A stretch of DNA of 64,000 nucleotides from UBA1141 sp963665155 (GCA_963665155.2 CAXXFI010000002.1:682001-746000); one strand, 5' to 3'. Shown: positions 17,998-27,096, numbered from the stretch's first letter. The notes: a model not told the origin generated them from the sequence alone. Program-made: numbers and translations.

Positions 17998-19212
17998 ATG
18001 GCTAGCCTCAAGCATCCTCTGGAAGATATAAGAGTCATCGACTTGGGCCGACACCAAGCAGGCCCCCGTTGCGCCCAAGTATTGGCCCGCATGGGCGCCG
18101 AAGTCATTAAAGTAGAACGCCTTGGGGGCGAGGAAACACGGTACCACGGCCCTTGGGTCCGGAAACAGAGCGCGTATTGGGTCCAGTACAACTCGGGCAA
18201 AAAGAGCCTGAGCATGGACTTGCGCAAGGAACAAGGTAAAGAAGTACTGCGCAAACTCGTCGGGGTATCAGACGTATTGGTGCAGAATTTCCGGCCTGGG
18301 ACTATCGAGAAAATGGGCTTCGGCTATGACGTGCTTAAAGAGTTGAACCCGAGAATAATAATGGTAAACGTGTCGGCCTACGGTCAGTTCGGTCCCTACA
18401 GGGACGATATCGGTTACGACCCCATAGGGCAAACCATGTCGGGAATCACCATGGTAACCGGTGAAGAGGGCATGCCCCCTATCCGGACCGGAGTGCCGAT
18501 AATCGACCGCATCACGTCCCTCCATGCGGCCATAGGCACTCTGTCTGCACTTCACGAGCGGCAAATCTCCGGCGAAGGCCAATCAATGGACGTTTGCTTA
18601 GCCGACACCGGGTATAGCATGACCGAGATTCCCATCACCGCATATCATGGCACCAAGATTCCACCCAAGCGAGGCGACTCCACCGCCCCTCCCAGCGGTA
18701 TTTATCCATGCAAAGGCGGCTGGGTTCTCCTTTCCGCTGGCGACCAGCACCACTGGCACCGGGTGTGCAACGCCTTGAACAAACCCGAATGGCTGGAAGA
18801 CCCGCGTTTCTCTACTCGCCCCGAGCGTACCAAGAATCGGCAAATAGTAGAGGACGCTCTTGAAGAAATGCTCTCTAAGATGTCCATGGATCAAGTCATC
18901 GAGCACTTTAAGCGGCACGACGTAGTGGCGGCGCCGGTGAATACGATACCCATGGCAGAGGAAGACCCCCACCCTTGGGAGCGGCAGACCATGGTAGAAG
19001 TACCTGACTTCCTGGCTGGCAGCATCGCTGTGTCGGGCGACTACTGGCACTTCAGCCGCACTCCAGCGGTTGTCGGCAGCACCCCCCAAGTGGGTGAGCA
19101 CAACGACGAGGTTCTTTCCGATATCCTGGGCTACTCGGCCGAAGAGATAGCCCAAATGCGCGAGGATAATGTCATCGGGGAAAACCACGAGTACGACACT
19201 ATTCCCGGTTAA
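17998..19212 (+). CDS. Class III (CaiB/BaiF) CoA-transferase
   Basis: A 404-aa family III CoA-transferase that moves CoA between acyl groups through an aspartyl-CoA intermediate. Landmarks: LEDIRVIDLGRHQAGPRCAQVLA at the N-terminus, GAEVIKVERLGGEETR, and SLSMDLRKEQGKEVL. Then come LVQNFRPGTIEKMGFGYDVL and SAYGQFGPYRDDIGYDPIGQ, with the nucleophile Asp in SGEGQSMDVCLAD near residue 200. The C-terminal PVNTIPMAEEDPH block is present. Length is normal. ATG at 17998 has only a modest GGGGGA upstream. An intrinsic terminator follows at 19243, so it is a single-gene transcript. Acyl substrate cannot be inferred. Confidence 0.92.
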   Translation: MASLKHPLEDIRVIDLGRHQAGPRCAQVLARMGAEVIKVERLGGEETRYHGPWVRKQSAYWVQYNSGKKSLSMDLRKEQGKEVLRKLVGVSDVLVQNFRPGTIEKMGFGYDVLKELNPRIIMVNVSAYGQFGPYRDDIGYDPIGQTMSGITMVTGEEGMPPIRTGVPIIDRITSLHAAIGTLSALHERQISGEGQSMDVCLADTGYSMTEIPITAYHGTKIPPKRGDSTAPPSGIYPCKGGWVLLSAGDQHHWHRVCNALNKPEWLEDPRFSTRPERTKNRQIVEDALEEMLSKMSMDQVIEHFKRHDVVAAPVNTIPMAEEDPHPWERQTMVEVPDFLAGSIAVSGDYWHFSRTPAVVGSTPQVGEHNDEVLSDILGYSAEEIAQMREDNVIGENHEYDTIPG

Positions 19213-19242
19213 TCTTCCGTAACCCGGCAAGTCCGTTATAAA

Positions 19243-19285
19243 AAAAAGCGAGTCCGGTGGTTTCTTACCACCGGACTCGCTTTTT
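19243..19285. terminator. Bidirectional intrinsic terminator
   Basis: An 18-base stem beginning aaaaagcgagtccggtgg, a 7-base loop (tttctta), and the perfect complement ending in five T. With A-run on one side and T-run on the other it can stop transcription from either strand. It closes the CoA-transferase transcript. Confidence 0.88.
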
Positions 19286-19724
19286 AACGGTACAGGCATT
19301 TATAGGCCGACTACCGGTGAGGTGGATCAACCCCAATCTCTGACACTTTAGGGGTATCCATCCGGGCCGCTGATTCTAGCCCATGAATATGTTGGGTGCT
19401 CTTGTTTATGTTATATTGTGGGTGTAATTAGTCTCATTCTACTGCGATTTGAACTGCTTTTCGCACACAGTGGTTCTCCCGCTCAATCTATCACCAATGC
19501 ATAAATTTCAGCCCCCAGCGGGGCCAAACAAAAAATCATGTTCCGTAAATGGGTTGCCGGTGTCATGGATTGACCCGATCCGGCGATACCCGCCTTTGGC
19601 CGGAACATTTTAGAATATCCGGGAATCTAAAGCTCGTAGACGTGGCCTGTAAATCGAACCCATATCCGGCTATATTACGCTCCCGTACGCTGTCCATAGA
19701 CGTTATTGAAGGAGGTGAAGCCCG
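19286..19724. other. Intergenic leader region
   Basis: About 440 bases without a supported gene. It precedes the PIN/TRAM-isp-cysS cluster and could contain that cluster's promoter (a TTGTTT...TATATT-like pair near 19400-19420 is weak). Nothing else is seen. Confidence 0.3.
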
Positions 19725-19775
19725 GTGGTAGCCCTATGGACCGTTGGAGTCCTGGGCGCCGGAGCTTCAGGCTGA
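19725..19775 (+). CDS. Possible 16-aa leader peptide
   Basis: A GTG start at 19725 lies nine bases after a near-perfect Shine-Dalgarno AAGGAGGTG (19709-19717) and encodes VVALWTVGVLGAGASG before TGA at 19773. It is hydrophobic and sits about 110 bp upstream of the PIN/TRAM gene. The strong ribosome-binding site with no longer frame behind it is the only support. It may be a leader peptide or a truncated gene start. Confidence 0.35.
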   Translation: MVALWTVGVLGAGASG

Positions 19776-19882
19776 CTTGGCTGGAGATCAGTAGCAATTA
19801 TTTTCATTTTCTCCTCTCATGAGGAATATCATCGTCTTCCGGGCACACGCCAGCCGTCACCGGACTACCACTGGGGGCCGTG

Positions 19883-20779
19883 ATGGTTCCTTTATCGTCT
19901 TTAAACCCCTGGCGAAGGGGAAGTGACTACATAAGCTCCATCTCGGGAGCAACCCTGCTCAGCGGCACTGTGGGCCTGTTGGTGGGCTTGATTGTGGCGT
20001 CCCTGGTATCGATCCCCCTTTATGGCTTGGAAGGGTGGCTGGGCTGGGGGGTGCCCATAATAGTCAGCGCATCCTTGGGTATATTCGGTCTCTGGGTCGG
20101 CTCCAACCGGAACCGGGACGTATCGGCTATCTTCCCCGCCTTGGCCAACTCCGACGGCATTAGCCATGGCAGAAGTTCTCGTAACGGCAACATCCTAGTC
20201 GACACCAGCGCCATAATCGACGGACGTATAGCCGACCTCAGCGTCACCGGTTTCCTGGAAGGGAAACTGATGGTCCCACGGTTCGTGTTGGACGAGCTCC
20301 GGCACATAGCCGACTCCAGCGACTCGATGCGCCGCAACCGGGGCAGAAGGGGGCTGGAAGTGCTGGGCCGACTGCGTAAGGACAGCACCATTCCCCTGGA
20401 GGTGCTGGACGTAGGCGTGGAGCGTGGCGTTGAAGTCGACGCCCGTTTAGTCCAGTTGGCTCGCAGCATGAAGTCGCCCATCCTAACCACCGACTACAAC
20501 CTGAACCGGGTTGCTGAGCTTCAGGGCGTGCAGGTGTTGAACGTAAACGAGCTGGCCAACGCTCTGAAAGCTATCGTATTGCCCAGCGAAGAGTTGCGGG
20601 TGAACATTGTCCAAGAAGGGAAGGAGCCAGGACAGGGTGTGGCCTATATGGACGACGGCACCATGGTGGTGGTGGAAGGAGGCAGGCGCTACCTAAACGC
20701 CTTCCATGACGTCGTGGTGACCCGGGTGCTCCAAACTGCGGCGGGCCGGATTATTTTCGCTCAGCCCAAGAACGACTGA
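19883..20779 (+). CDS. PIN/TRAM domain membrane protein (YacL-like)
   Basis: A 298-aa protein with two N-terminal transmembrane helices (residues about 20-50 and 52-72), then a PIN RNase domain (ILVDTSAIIDGRIADL near residue 108; VPRFVLDEL; ILTTDYNLNRVAEL near 205 with the catalytic acidic residues). A TRAM domain (ELRVNIVQEGKEPGQGVAYMDDGTMVVVEGG) ends it. This matches YacL of Firmicutes and its relatives, which usually sit next to ispD, as here. Likely an RNA-acting membrane-bound protein; the physiological target is unknown. GTG at 19880 and ATG at 19883 are both possible starts. The stop is 64 bp before ispD. Confidence 0.88.
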   Translation: MVPLSSLNPWRRGSDYISSISGATLLSGTVGLLVGLIVASLVSIPLYGLEGWLGWGVPIIVSASLGIFGLWVGSNRNRDVSAIFPALANSDGISHGRSSRNGNILVDTSAIIDGRIADLSVTGFLEGKLMVPRFVLDELRHIADSSDSMRRNRGRRGLEVLGRLRKDSTIPLEVLDVGVERGVEVDARLVQLARSMKSPILTTDYNLNRVAELQGVQVLNVNELANALKAIVLPSEELRVNIVQEGKEPGQGVAYMDDGTMVVVEGGRRYLNAFHDVVVTRVLQTAAGRIIFAQPKND

Positions 20780-20843
20780 GGCATAGGTGGCGCCGGAACT
20801 TGGAAATCAGTCGCCTATTGGTCCTATTAACGAGCCGCCCCAC

Positions 20844-21527
20844 ATGGCTAGGATTGGCGCAGTTGTGGTCGCTGCCGGGACCAGCAGCCGAATGGGCGGC
20901 ATAGACAAGATTTTCGCGCCGCTGTTAGGCGCGCCCTTGATTTGTTACGCCCTCGATCGCCTGGAAGCGTTTTCCCCGGTCGGACAGGTAGTATTGGTGC
21001 TCGACCAAGCTTCCTTGGAGCATGGCCGGGATTTGGTCGACCAGAGCGGATACCGGAAAGTGTCGACGGTCTGCCCCGGAGGCTCAAGACGCCAAGATTC
21101 AGTGTTCTTGGGGCTTCAGGCACTAGAACCCTGTGACTGGGTGGTAATCCACGACGGCGCTCGACCTTGTCTGGACCAAGCTACGCTGGAAAGGGGCTTG
21201 GAATCGGCCTCTGAAACCGGGGCGGCCGTGGCTGGTGTGCCGGTTAAGGACACGATAAAAACCGTTTCGGACCAACAGGTGGTGGTCAACACCCCCGATA
21301 GGCGGGGACTCTGGGCGGCCCAGACTCCTCAAATTTTCCGGTATGACCTGATTATGGACGCACATCAACGATGCACCGAAGCCGTGACCGACGATGCGGC
21401 TATGGTGGAAAGCTTGGGCCACGCCGTAAAGATGTTCCTGGGATCCTACGAGAACCTGAAAGTAACCACTCCGGAAGACCTAGCCGTGGCCGAAGTCTTC
21501 TTGCGAGCCAGGACGAGAGTTCTTTAG
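20844..21527 (+). CDS. ispD: 2-C-methyl-D-erythritol 4-phosphate cytidylyltransferase
   Basis: Third step of the non-mevalonate isoprenoid pathway: transfers CMP from CTP to MEP. The CTP-binding N-terminus reads VVVAAGTSSRMGGIDKIFAPL (glycine-rich loop, conserved Arg and Lys). VVIHDGARPC, AGVPVKDTIK and WAAQTPQIF are the expected MEP and cytidine contacts. 227 aa from ATG 20844, a normal length. An in-frame GTG at 20787 would add 19 unconserved residues. It is followed by ispF after a palindromic repeat and by cysS, a common bacterial cluster. Confidence 0.95.
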   Translation: MARIGAVVVAAGTSSRMGGIDKIFAPLLGAPLICYALDRLEAFSPVGQVVLVLDQASLEHGRDLVDQSGYRKVSTVCPGGSRRQDSVFLGLQALEPCDWVVIHDGARPCLDQATLERGLESASETGAAVAGVPVKDTIKTVSDQQVVVNTPDRRGLWAAQTPQIFRYDLIMDAHQRCTEAVTDDAAMVESLGHAVKMFLGSYENLKVTTPEDLAVAEVFLRARTRVL

Positions 21528-21593
21528 GAGGGGCGTTGGGGAACCCTTTCTTGTTGCAAGAAAGGGTTCCCCAACGCCCCTCCCAAAGAACCT
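21518..21593. repeat. Long intergenic palindrome, family member 2
   Basis: An almost perfect 76-bp palindrome: outer arm gttctttaggaggggcgttg, inner ggggaaccctttcttg, a short ttg centre, then the complement. It overlaps the last codons of ispD and separates it from ispF. It shares both inner and outer words with 13305-13377. Confidence 0.85.
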
Positions 21594-21610
21594 AAATCTT
21601 GGGATACGAT

Positions 21611-22114
21611 ATGCCGGAAAATACCCCAATAGATTTCCGGGTTGGGATAGGCTTCGACTCCCACCCCTTAGCAACGGACCGCCGCTTGGTTTTGGGCGGG
21701 GTGGAAGTCCCTTTCCACTTGGGGCTATCCGGACACAGCGATGGCGATGTGCTGGTCCACGCCATCATGGACGCTCTGTTGGGTGCGGCGGCTTTGGGGG
21801 ATAGAGGCTACCATTTTCCATCCAGCGACCCCCAATATAAAGACATATCCAGCTTGGTCCTACTCACAAAGGTGGCTGACCTCGTCCAAGCGGCGGGTTG
21901 GCGCATATCCAACGTCGATGCTACAATGTTGGCGCAAAATCCCAGGCTAGGACCATTCCTGGAAAGTATGCGGGCCCAGGTGGGCCAAGCCCTATCCACA
22001 TCCCCGGACCGCATCGGCATCAAGGTCACTACTACCGACTTTTTGGGGTTCGTCGGCAGGGAAGAAGGCATGGCCGCATGCGCGGTGGCTTCACTGATAA
22101 AGGGGCCAATATAA
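21611..22114 (+). CDS. ispF: 2-C-methyl-D-erythritol 2,4-cyclodiphosphate synthase
   Basis: Fifth step of the MEP isoprenoid pathway: cyclises CDP-ME-2-phosphate and releases CMP. The zinc site is seen in GIGFDSHPL (Asp, His) and LSGHSDGDVLVHA (His). FPSSDPQYKDISS and the terminal TTTDFLGFVGREEGMAACAVA match the family's active-site loops. 167 aa from ATG 21611; a TTG at 21599 is an alternative start. ispD and ispF are separate genes here, not the fused IspDF. cysS follows 92 bp later. Confidence 0.95.
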   Translation: MPENTPIDFRVGIGFDSHPLATDRRLVLGGVEVPFHLGLSGHSDGDVLVHAIMDALLGAAALGDRGYHFPSSDPQYKDISSLVLLTKVADLVQAAGWRISNVDATMLAQNPRLGPFLESMRAQVGQALSTSPDRIGIKVTTTDFLGFVGREEGMAACAVASLIKGPI

Positions 22115-22206
22115 AATGAGCCAAGATAAAACGGGCCAATTAACGGGGCATGGGCACACCAGCCCTGGTGACCCGGCCCTGATAACGGAGCTTTGATAAC
22201 TCGGCT

Positions 22207-23604
22207 ATGAGGCTGTACAACACACTCACCGGCCAAGCGCAAGAGTTCGTCCCTTCAGACGGCAAAACGGTCAAAATGTACGTCTGCGGGGTCACTCCCT
22301 ATTCTTCTACCCATGTGGGGCACGCCCTCAGCTATGTGATATTCGACGTTTTGCGCAGGTACCTGGAGTTTACGGGCTACGATGTTCGCCACGTCCAGAA
22401 TTTCACCGATGTGGACGATAAGATCATCCAGCGAGCCCAAGAGCGAGGGATCGACCCCGATGAGTTGGCCGAGCAGTTCATCGAAGACTTCTATCGCACC
22501 ATGGACGCCCTGAACATACAGCGTGCCCACGTTTACCCTAGAGCAACCCAGGAAATCCCCCCAATACTGGAAACCATCAAAGACCTGATCGATAAAGGTT
22601 ATGCCTATCCGGCGGGTGGGGATGTCTTTTTCCGCGTCACTCGCAGCCAGGACTACGGCAAGCTAAGCCACCGGACCTTGGATGGAATGATCGCCGGCGC
22701 CAGGGTGGAGGTGGACGAACACAAAGAGCACCCCATGGACTTTGCGCTGTGGAAAGGAGCCCGGCCCGGCGAGCCTTCGTGGGAGAGTCCCTGGGGGCCG
22801 GGACGACCCGGCTGGCACATCGAGTGCACCGCAATGTCCACAACTTACTTGGGCGGAGCTCTGGACATCCACGGCGGCGGTCAAGACCTGATCTTTCCCC
22901 ACCACGAAAACGAAATCGCCCAGAGCGAGGCGGCGACCGGCCACCAGCCCTTCTCCCGATATTGGGTACACAACGGTCTGCTGCGGCTTGGCGAAGACAA
23001 AATGAGCAAGTCTTTGGGGAACCTGGTTTCGGTCGAAGAAGCATTGGAACGCCATGACCCCGACTCCCTTCGCTTGTACTTTCTATCTTCCCACTACCGC
23101 AGCCCTTTGCAGTTCACCGAGGAAGGCTGCTCCGCCATGGAGCGCAGCACCGAACGCCTGCGCCACGCCCTCAGCCGGGACGATGCCCAAGACGATAATA
23201 GCTCCGGCGAGTCCCTGGACCCTGAACCGTACCGGGTCAGGTTTCTAGAGGCGATGGACGACGACCTGAATACTCCCAGGGCTTTGGCCGTCCTTTTCGA
23301 CCTGGCAAGGGACATCAACCGCTGCCAAGACTCGGGCGGCACGGCAAAGGACGCTCAAGCCGCTTTGCGTCACTTGGGGGGCATCTTGGGGGTAACCTTC
23401 CAAGAAACCGGTGGGACTTCCCAGGAAAGCCTGGCGGCCAGTCCTTTTATCGAGCTCTTGTTAGAGACACGGACCCAACTTCGCGAAGCTAAAGAGTACG
23501 CCCTAGCCGACAGTATTCGCCTAGGCTTGGAGTCGCAAGGGGTTGTAGTTGAGGATACCGCGCAAGGGACAAAATGGGAGTACCGGCCCCACCACGAGTC
23601 GTAA
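22207..23604 (+). CDS. cysS: Cysteinyl-tRNA synthetase
   Basis: Charges tRNA-Cys with cysteine in the cytosol (class Ia synthetase). Zinc ligand Cys and HIGH-type motif: YVCGVTPYSSTHVGHALSYV near residue 27. Other zinc ligands are in GWHIECTAMS and FPHHENEIAQSEAATG, and the signature loop KMSKSLGN is near residue 264. 465 aa, a usual length, with a shortened C-terminal domain (ADSIRLGLESQGVVVEDTAQGTKWEY is typical). ATG at 22207; a modest ribosome-binding site. Completes the PIN/TRAM-ispD-ispF-cysS group. Confidence 0.97.
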   Translation: MRLYNTLTGQAQEFVPSDGKTVKMYVCGVTPYSSTHVGHALSYVIFDVLRRYLEFTGYDVRHVQNFTDVDDKIIQRAQERGIDPDELAEQFIEDFYRTMDALNIQRAHVYPRATQEIPPILETIKDLIDKGYAYPAGGDVFFRVTRSQDYGKLSHRTLDGMIAGARVEVDEHKEHPMDFALWKGARPGEPSWESPWGPGRPGWHIECTAMSTTYLGGALDIHGGGQDLIFPHHENEIAQSEAATGHQPFSRYWVHNGLLRLGEDKMSKSLGNLVSVEEALERHDPDSLRLYFLSSHYRSPLQFTEEGCSAMERSTERLRHALSRDDAQDDNSSGESLDPEPYRVRFLEAMDDDLNTPRALAVLFDLARDINRCQDSGGTAKDAQAALRHLGGILGVTFQETGGTSQESLAASPFIELLLETRTQLREAKEYALADSIRLGLESQGVVVEDTAQGTKWEYRPHHES

Positions 23605-23949
23605 TCGGGACTCGGATTTTGACCGCTGACACCCCAGGACTGTCTTTTCTAATCCCTTGCCTGTTGCGTTTTCGCACCCGAACCAAACAGGTATGTGTTC
23701 TTGACCGAGCTAATTTGGTTCACGGCAGCAAGTGTTCCCGCAGGCGCTCGTTACAAGCGCATCCCGCAGAACTGGCCTCGACTATCCAAACCCTTAGTGG
23801 TATCCCCTTGCGGGCAAGGCCGCACAATTCCGTGCCCAGTCAATTCAGATGCAGGACCTATCCATCAAGCCTTTACTAGCAAGCCTCTACAAACTTCGCC
23901 CGTCTCGCTCTGGCATTGATAAATATTCGGCCCCGGATAATTGCTTACT
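23605..23949. other. Intergenic region, nothing recognised
   Basis: 345 bases between cysS and the FAD oxidase gene. No conserved frame, palindrome or clear promoter was found on either strand. Confidence 0.4.
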
Positions 23950-25338
23950 ATGCTGAATAGCCTTGAAATTGAACCCCTGATAAGAATCGTTGGTAAGAAC
24001 AACGTCCTCACCAGCCTCTACGACCTTGATCGTTATTCGGCCGACGCCCTTCACCCATTTCGGGCTTACGGTGCCGAGAAATCTTTCGATCAACTTGCCC
24101 AAGCGGTGGTTCGCCCAGGTTCCACTGATGAAGTTTCGAAAATCGTTGTTTTGGCCAACGAGCAAAGGACTCCCTTGGTGCCCTACGGCGGCGGCTCCGG
24201 CGTAATGGGCGGAACCGTTCCCATCCAAGGCGGAATAATTGTCGACATGGGGCGGATGAACCGAATCTTGGAGGTGGGCGCCACCGATTTGACCGCTAGG
24301 GTTGAAGCCGGTGTGCTTCTGGCAGACTTGTCGGAAGCCTTGGCCTCCCACGGTATGATGCATGGCCACGACCCATACAGCGTAGCCATAGCCACCGTCG
24401 CTGGCACTATTTCCACCAACGGCGTGGGCTACCGGGCAGCGGCTTTCGGCCCCATGGGCGACCAAGTTGTTGCACTGGAGGTGGTGCTGCCCAATGGCCA
24501 GGTTCTGAATACCCGACCAGTTCCAATGCACTCCTCCGGTCCGGGCCTGAACCGGTTGTTCATAGGCAGTGAAGGCACCTTCGGAATTATCACCCAAGCG
24601 ACAATCAAGATATTTCGCATACCCGAGGCTCAAGCCTTCGCCACCGTCTCTTTCGACAGCTTTGACGCAGGGTTCAACGCCGCCGCCGAGTTGCTGGCGC
24701 TGGGTATCCACCCAACGCTGTTGGACTTGACCGAGGAGGACGACGGAATTCTGCTGCACCTGCTTTTCGAGGGCTTCGCCGAAGGTGTAGCAGCGCAAGA
24801 GCAGCGGTCCATACAGGTTTGCGCCGACTTCGGCGGCCACCACACGGGCTCCGAGCCCACCTTGGCCTACTGGCGGGACCGGCACCAGTCCGGGGAGAAC
24901 TACAAACGGACCGCCTTGGGAAAACCCAGGCAAGAGGGCTGGGACCGGACGGGCTGGCGGGGTTTCGATTATTTACATCTGGGACTGCCCATCTCTAAAG
25001 TGTTGGAGTACCGGAAACGCTGCGACCGGATCATGGAGGGCACCGGAGTGCGGACGGTGGAGTACGCCATCTGGAGTCGACCGGAGCTGTTTTCCATGCT
25101 CATATTGTGCGAGGAAGGCACCGAGGCCCAATCCCGCGAGCGGCTGGGGCGCGTGGTGGAAGAGGTGCTGACCTTGGCCCAGGATATGGGCGGCGTCATG
25201 GAGTACTGCCACGGAGTGGGCATCAAGCTTAACCACCTATTGGCTCGGGAGCTAGGCGTTGGTCACGAAGTCATCAAGAAGCTAAAGCAGGCCCTCGACC
25301 CGGCCAACATTATGAACCCAGGCAAGCTGGGGATGTAG
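23950..25338 (+). CDS. FAD-linked oxidase (GlcD/alkyl-DHAP synthase-like)
   Basis: A 462-aa flavoprotein of the VAO/PCMH family that oxidises a 2-hydroxyacid or a related substrate. The FAD-binding domain covers residues about 40-215: VVRPGSTDEVSKIVVLANEQ, TPLVPYGGGSGVMGGTVP (pyrophosphate loop), VEAGVLLADLSEAL, TVAGTISTNGVGYRA and FIGSEGTFGIITQATIK. The C-terminal oxidase domain ends in LDPANIMNPGKLGM, the standard family ending. Length and the C-terminal part (WRGFDYLHLGLPISKV) are closer to alkyl-DHAP-synthase-like bacterial proteins than to lactate dehydrogenases. ATG at 23950 chosen over TTG at 23941. Confidence 0.9.
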   Translation: MLNSLEIEPLIRIVGKNNVLTSLYDLDRYSADALHPFRAYGAEKSFDQLAQAVVRPGSTDEVSKIVVLANEQRTPLVPYGGGSGVMGGTVPIQGGIIVDMGRMNRILEVGATDLTARVEAGVLLADLSEALASHGMMHGHDPYSVAIATVAGTISTNGVGYRAAAFGPMGDQVVALEVVLPNGQVLNTRPVPMHSSGPGLNRLFIGSEGTFGIITQATIKIFRIPEAQAFATVSFDSFDAGFNAAAELLALGIHPTLLDLTEEDDGILLHLLFEGFAEGVAAQEQRSIQVCADFGGHHTGSEPTLAYWRDRHQSGENYKRTALGKPRQEGWDRTGWRGFDYLHLGLPISKVLEYRKRCDRIMEGTGVRTVEYAIWSRPELFSMLILCEEGTEAQSRERLGRVVEEVLTLAQDMGGVMEYCHGVGIKLNHLLARELGVGHEVIKKLKQALDPANIMNPGKLGM

Positions 25339-25931
25339 TCTCCATTCCCTCATTGGGTCCGGCATTGGGTCCGGCAACCCACGCTGGACGCTTTCCCATC
25401 ACCGGGGCCCCAATTCCAGTCCACACGATCTTCGTCCGGCAAATTCTTTGCTATGGACGTTTGCGCCTCTCTCTGCGGTGAGTCCCCTTCAAACATTCCA
25501 TTTTTGTTTACCCTGACTACATCAGTCTGACATAATTTCGTCATGATATTAGGCCCTTTAAAGATATTATAGCCTAATCATTCGTCATTATTCGTAATAT
25601 AAATGGATAAAATCCTATAATAATATGTGTGTAATATCTATTGCCAATGGGTAAGGGGAGGAATATCATAAAAATTGATGTAACAACCGACTCATTATTC
25701 AATGATACAAGGTAACAGCCTCAAAACTGTCAGACAGTGTGTGAGATTGCGCCCAGAGCATTGAAGCAAGATCCATTGCTACACCAAAATCCCGGACTCA
25801 GTTCAGGCACGAATCCGGGCGCGAAAGGGAGCCTGACCGTCAACCAAATTCTAAAACTGCAGGGGCCCAGGTGCAGCTTGAAGATGGCCGGAACGTAACA
25901 AGAATCGAAAACTAAGGAAAAGGGTGAAAAA
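25339..25931. other. AT-rich intergenic region
   Basis: About 590 bases. Positions 25535-25720 are markedly A+T-rich compared with the surroundings (runs such as cctataataatatgtgtgt), which may mark a promoter region or a foreign patch. No gene longer than a few codons is supported until the small gene at 25932. Confidence 0.4.
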
Positions 25932-26105
25932 ATGAACAATGCGCTGCATCACACAGGTTTGGACAGAGTCGCCACAGGAATATGGGGATTGGTAACCGCT
26001 TTTGATCACTGGGCGGTAAGTGTGCCTCATACCCGGCGTTTCCAGGAACAGCAGGACATCCGGGAAGTCCAAAACCTGCGCAAGGCCCGCAACCAATTTA
26101 TTTAG
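25932..26105 (+). CDS. Small protein of unknown function, 57 aa
   Basis: ATG at 25932 follows AAAAGGGTGAAAAA and opens a 57-codon frame ending at TAG 26103-26105: starts MNNALHHTGLDRVATGIWGL and ends in a charged helix QQDIREVQNLRKARNQFI. The first half has an amphipathic, weakly hydrophobic segment (IWGLVTAFDHWAV). It is flanked by long non-coding stretches and has its own AT-rich upstream region. No family recognised. Support is the ribosome-binding site and coherent composition only. Confidence 0.45.
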   Translation: MNNALHHTGLDRVATGIWGLVTAFDHWAVSVPHTRRFQEQQDIREVQNLRKARNQFI

Positions 26106-26526
26106 TCCCCGGATTTTTAATCTGGGCTGTTTAACACAGCCTGGACTATGGATTAGCCAGAGTCCGGACTAATAGTTCAGCCGTTGACCTCGGCCCCGGT
26201 CAACCGCTTTTTCTATCCCCGTCATTGCAACAACGTCTCCCAAGGCCGCTTTACTGTAGGATTTGCGCGGCAAAACTGGGGCGAATGAGGCGATGGCCTT
26301 TCACAGACCTTTCATGGTGATTTATACCCCCTCTAATAAGCCTCCTCAATTTGAATCTTCAGGAACATCCTGGGGCACCCTTTAACTTGCATTGTCACCG
26401 CAAGATTGATTTCGCCGAATCCTTGATTCGGTTTCATAGAGACGTGAAGTAGTAGTATCAGTCCAGAGACTATAAGTTCTGCTACAATGTATGGCGATCA
26501 TGAAATCCATAACGGAGGAAACCGTA
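26106..26526. other. Intergenic region with minor inverted repeats
   Basis: About 420 bases. A short hairpin, ggctgtttaacacagcc, lies near 26128-26144, just after the small gene, and may terminate it. Otherwise nothing is seen. Confidence 0.35.
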
Positions 26527-26745
26527 ATGGCAGAATACGTTCTTGTGAATAACAAATGCCCGACCTGCGAGACGCAACTCATGGAAGTCGAACTCTCCTC
26601 GGCTATGCGCCGTGCGTCCACGATTCCTGTCGATCAGTGGGAACTCCAGGGAAATTGGCGCCAACTCCTGTGCACCCACTATGTGGGATTGTCCATTGAC
26701 AATGGTGGTGCTTCTCCGCCCACAATTAAGTTGGTCAGCCGCTAA
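26527..26745 (+). CDS. Small protein with a CxxC pair, 72 aa
   Basis: ATG at 26527 has GGAGGAAACC seven bases upstream. The product starts MAEYVLVNNKCPTCETQLME, where Cys11 and Cys14 form a half zinc-ribbon. It contains one more Cys (LLCTHYVGL) near residue 52 that could complete a CxxC...C-H site. No known family recognised. An in-frame upstream ATG at 26491 exists but lacks such a ribosome-binding site. Confidence 0.55.
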   Translation: MAEYVLVNNKCPTCETQLMEVELSSAMRRASTIPVDQWELQGNWRQLLCTHYVGLSIDNGGASPPTIKLVSR

Positions 26746-26865
26746 GTTGATCAGCCGCTAACACAAACACCATATCCGCTTCACACGGGGAATAATCGCG
26801 GAACCGCAAGGTTGCACAGTGGATTTTCCAGGAAAATCGGCAGCGCTTTGGTTACAATTGTTCCT

Positions 26866-27096
26866 CTGGCCGTGTTCCTCTGGCCGTGTTCCTCTGGCCG
26901 TCCATCTGGCCGTTCCTCTGGCCGTGTTCCATCTGTTCCTCTGGCCGTGTTCCTCTGGCCGTGTTCCTCTGGCCGTGTTCCTCTGGCCGTGTTCCTCTGG
27001 CCGTGTTCCTCTGGCCGTGTTCCTCTGGCCGTGTTCCTCTGGCCGTGTTCCTCTGGCCGTGTTCCTCTGGCCGTGTTCCTCTGGCCGTGTCCATCT
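26866..27096. repeat. 14-bp minisatellite (gttcctctggccgt)
   Basis: At least eleven contiguous near-identical 14-bp units from about 26935 to 27090, preceded by two to three more units with small deletions around 26871-26934. Since 14 is not a multiple of 3, every frame of either strand stays open and repeats a 14-residue peptide (VFLWPCSSGRVPLA on the plus strand). Long apparent frames here are artefacts. It ends about 95 bp before the hydroxyacid dehydrogenase gene. Confidence 0.95.

Noticed and set aside
26935..27090. Possible CRISPR array
   Set aside because: The 14-bp units are contiguous without spacers and no cas gene is present in the window.
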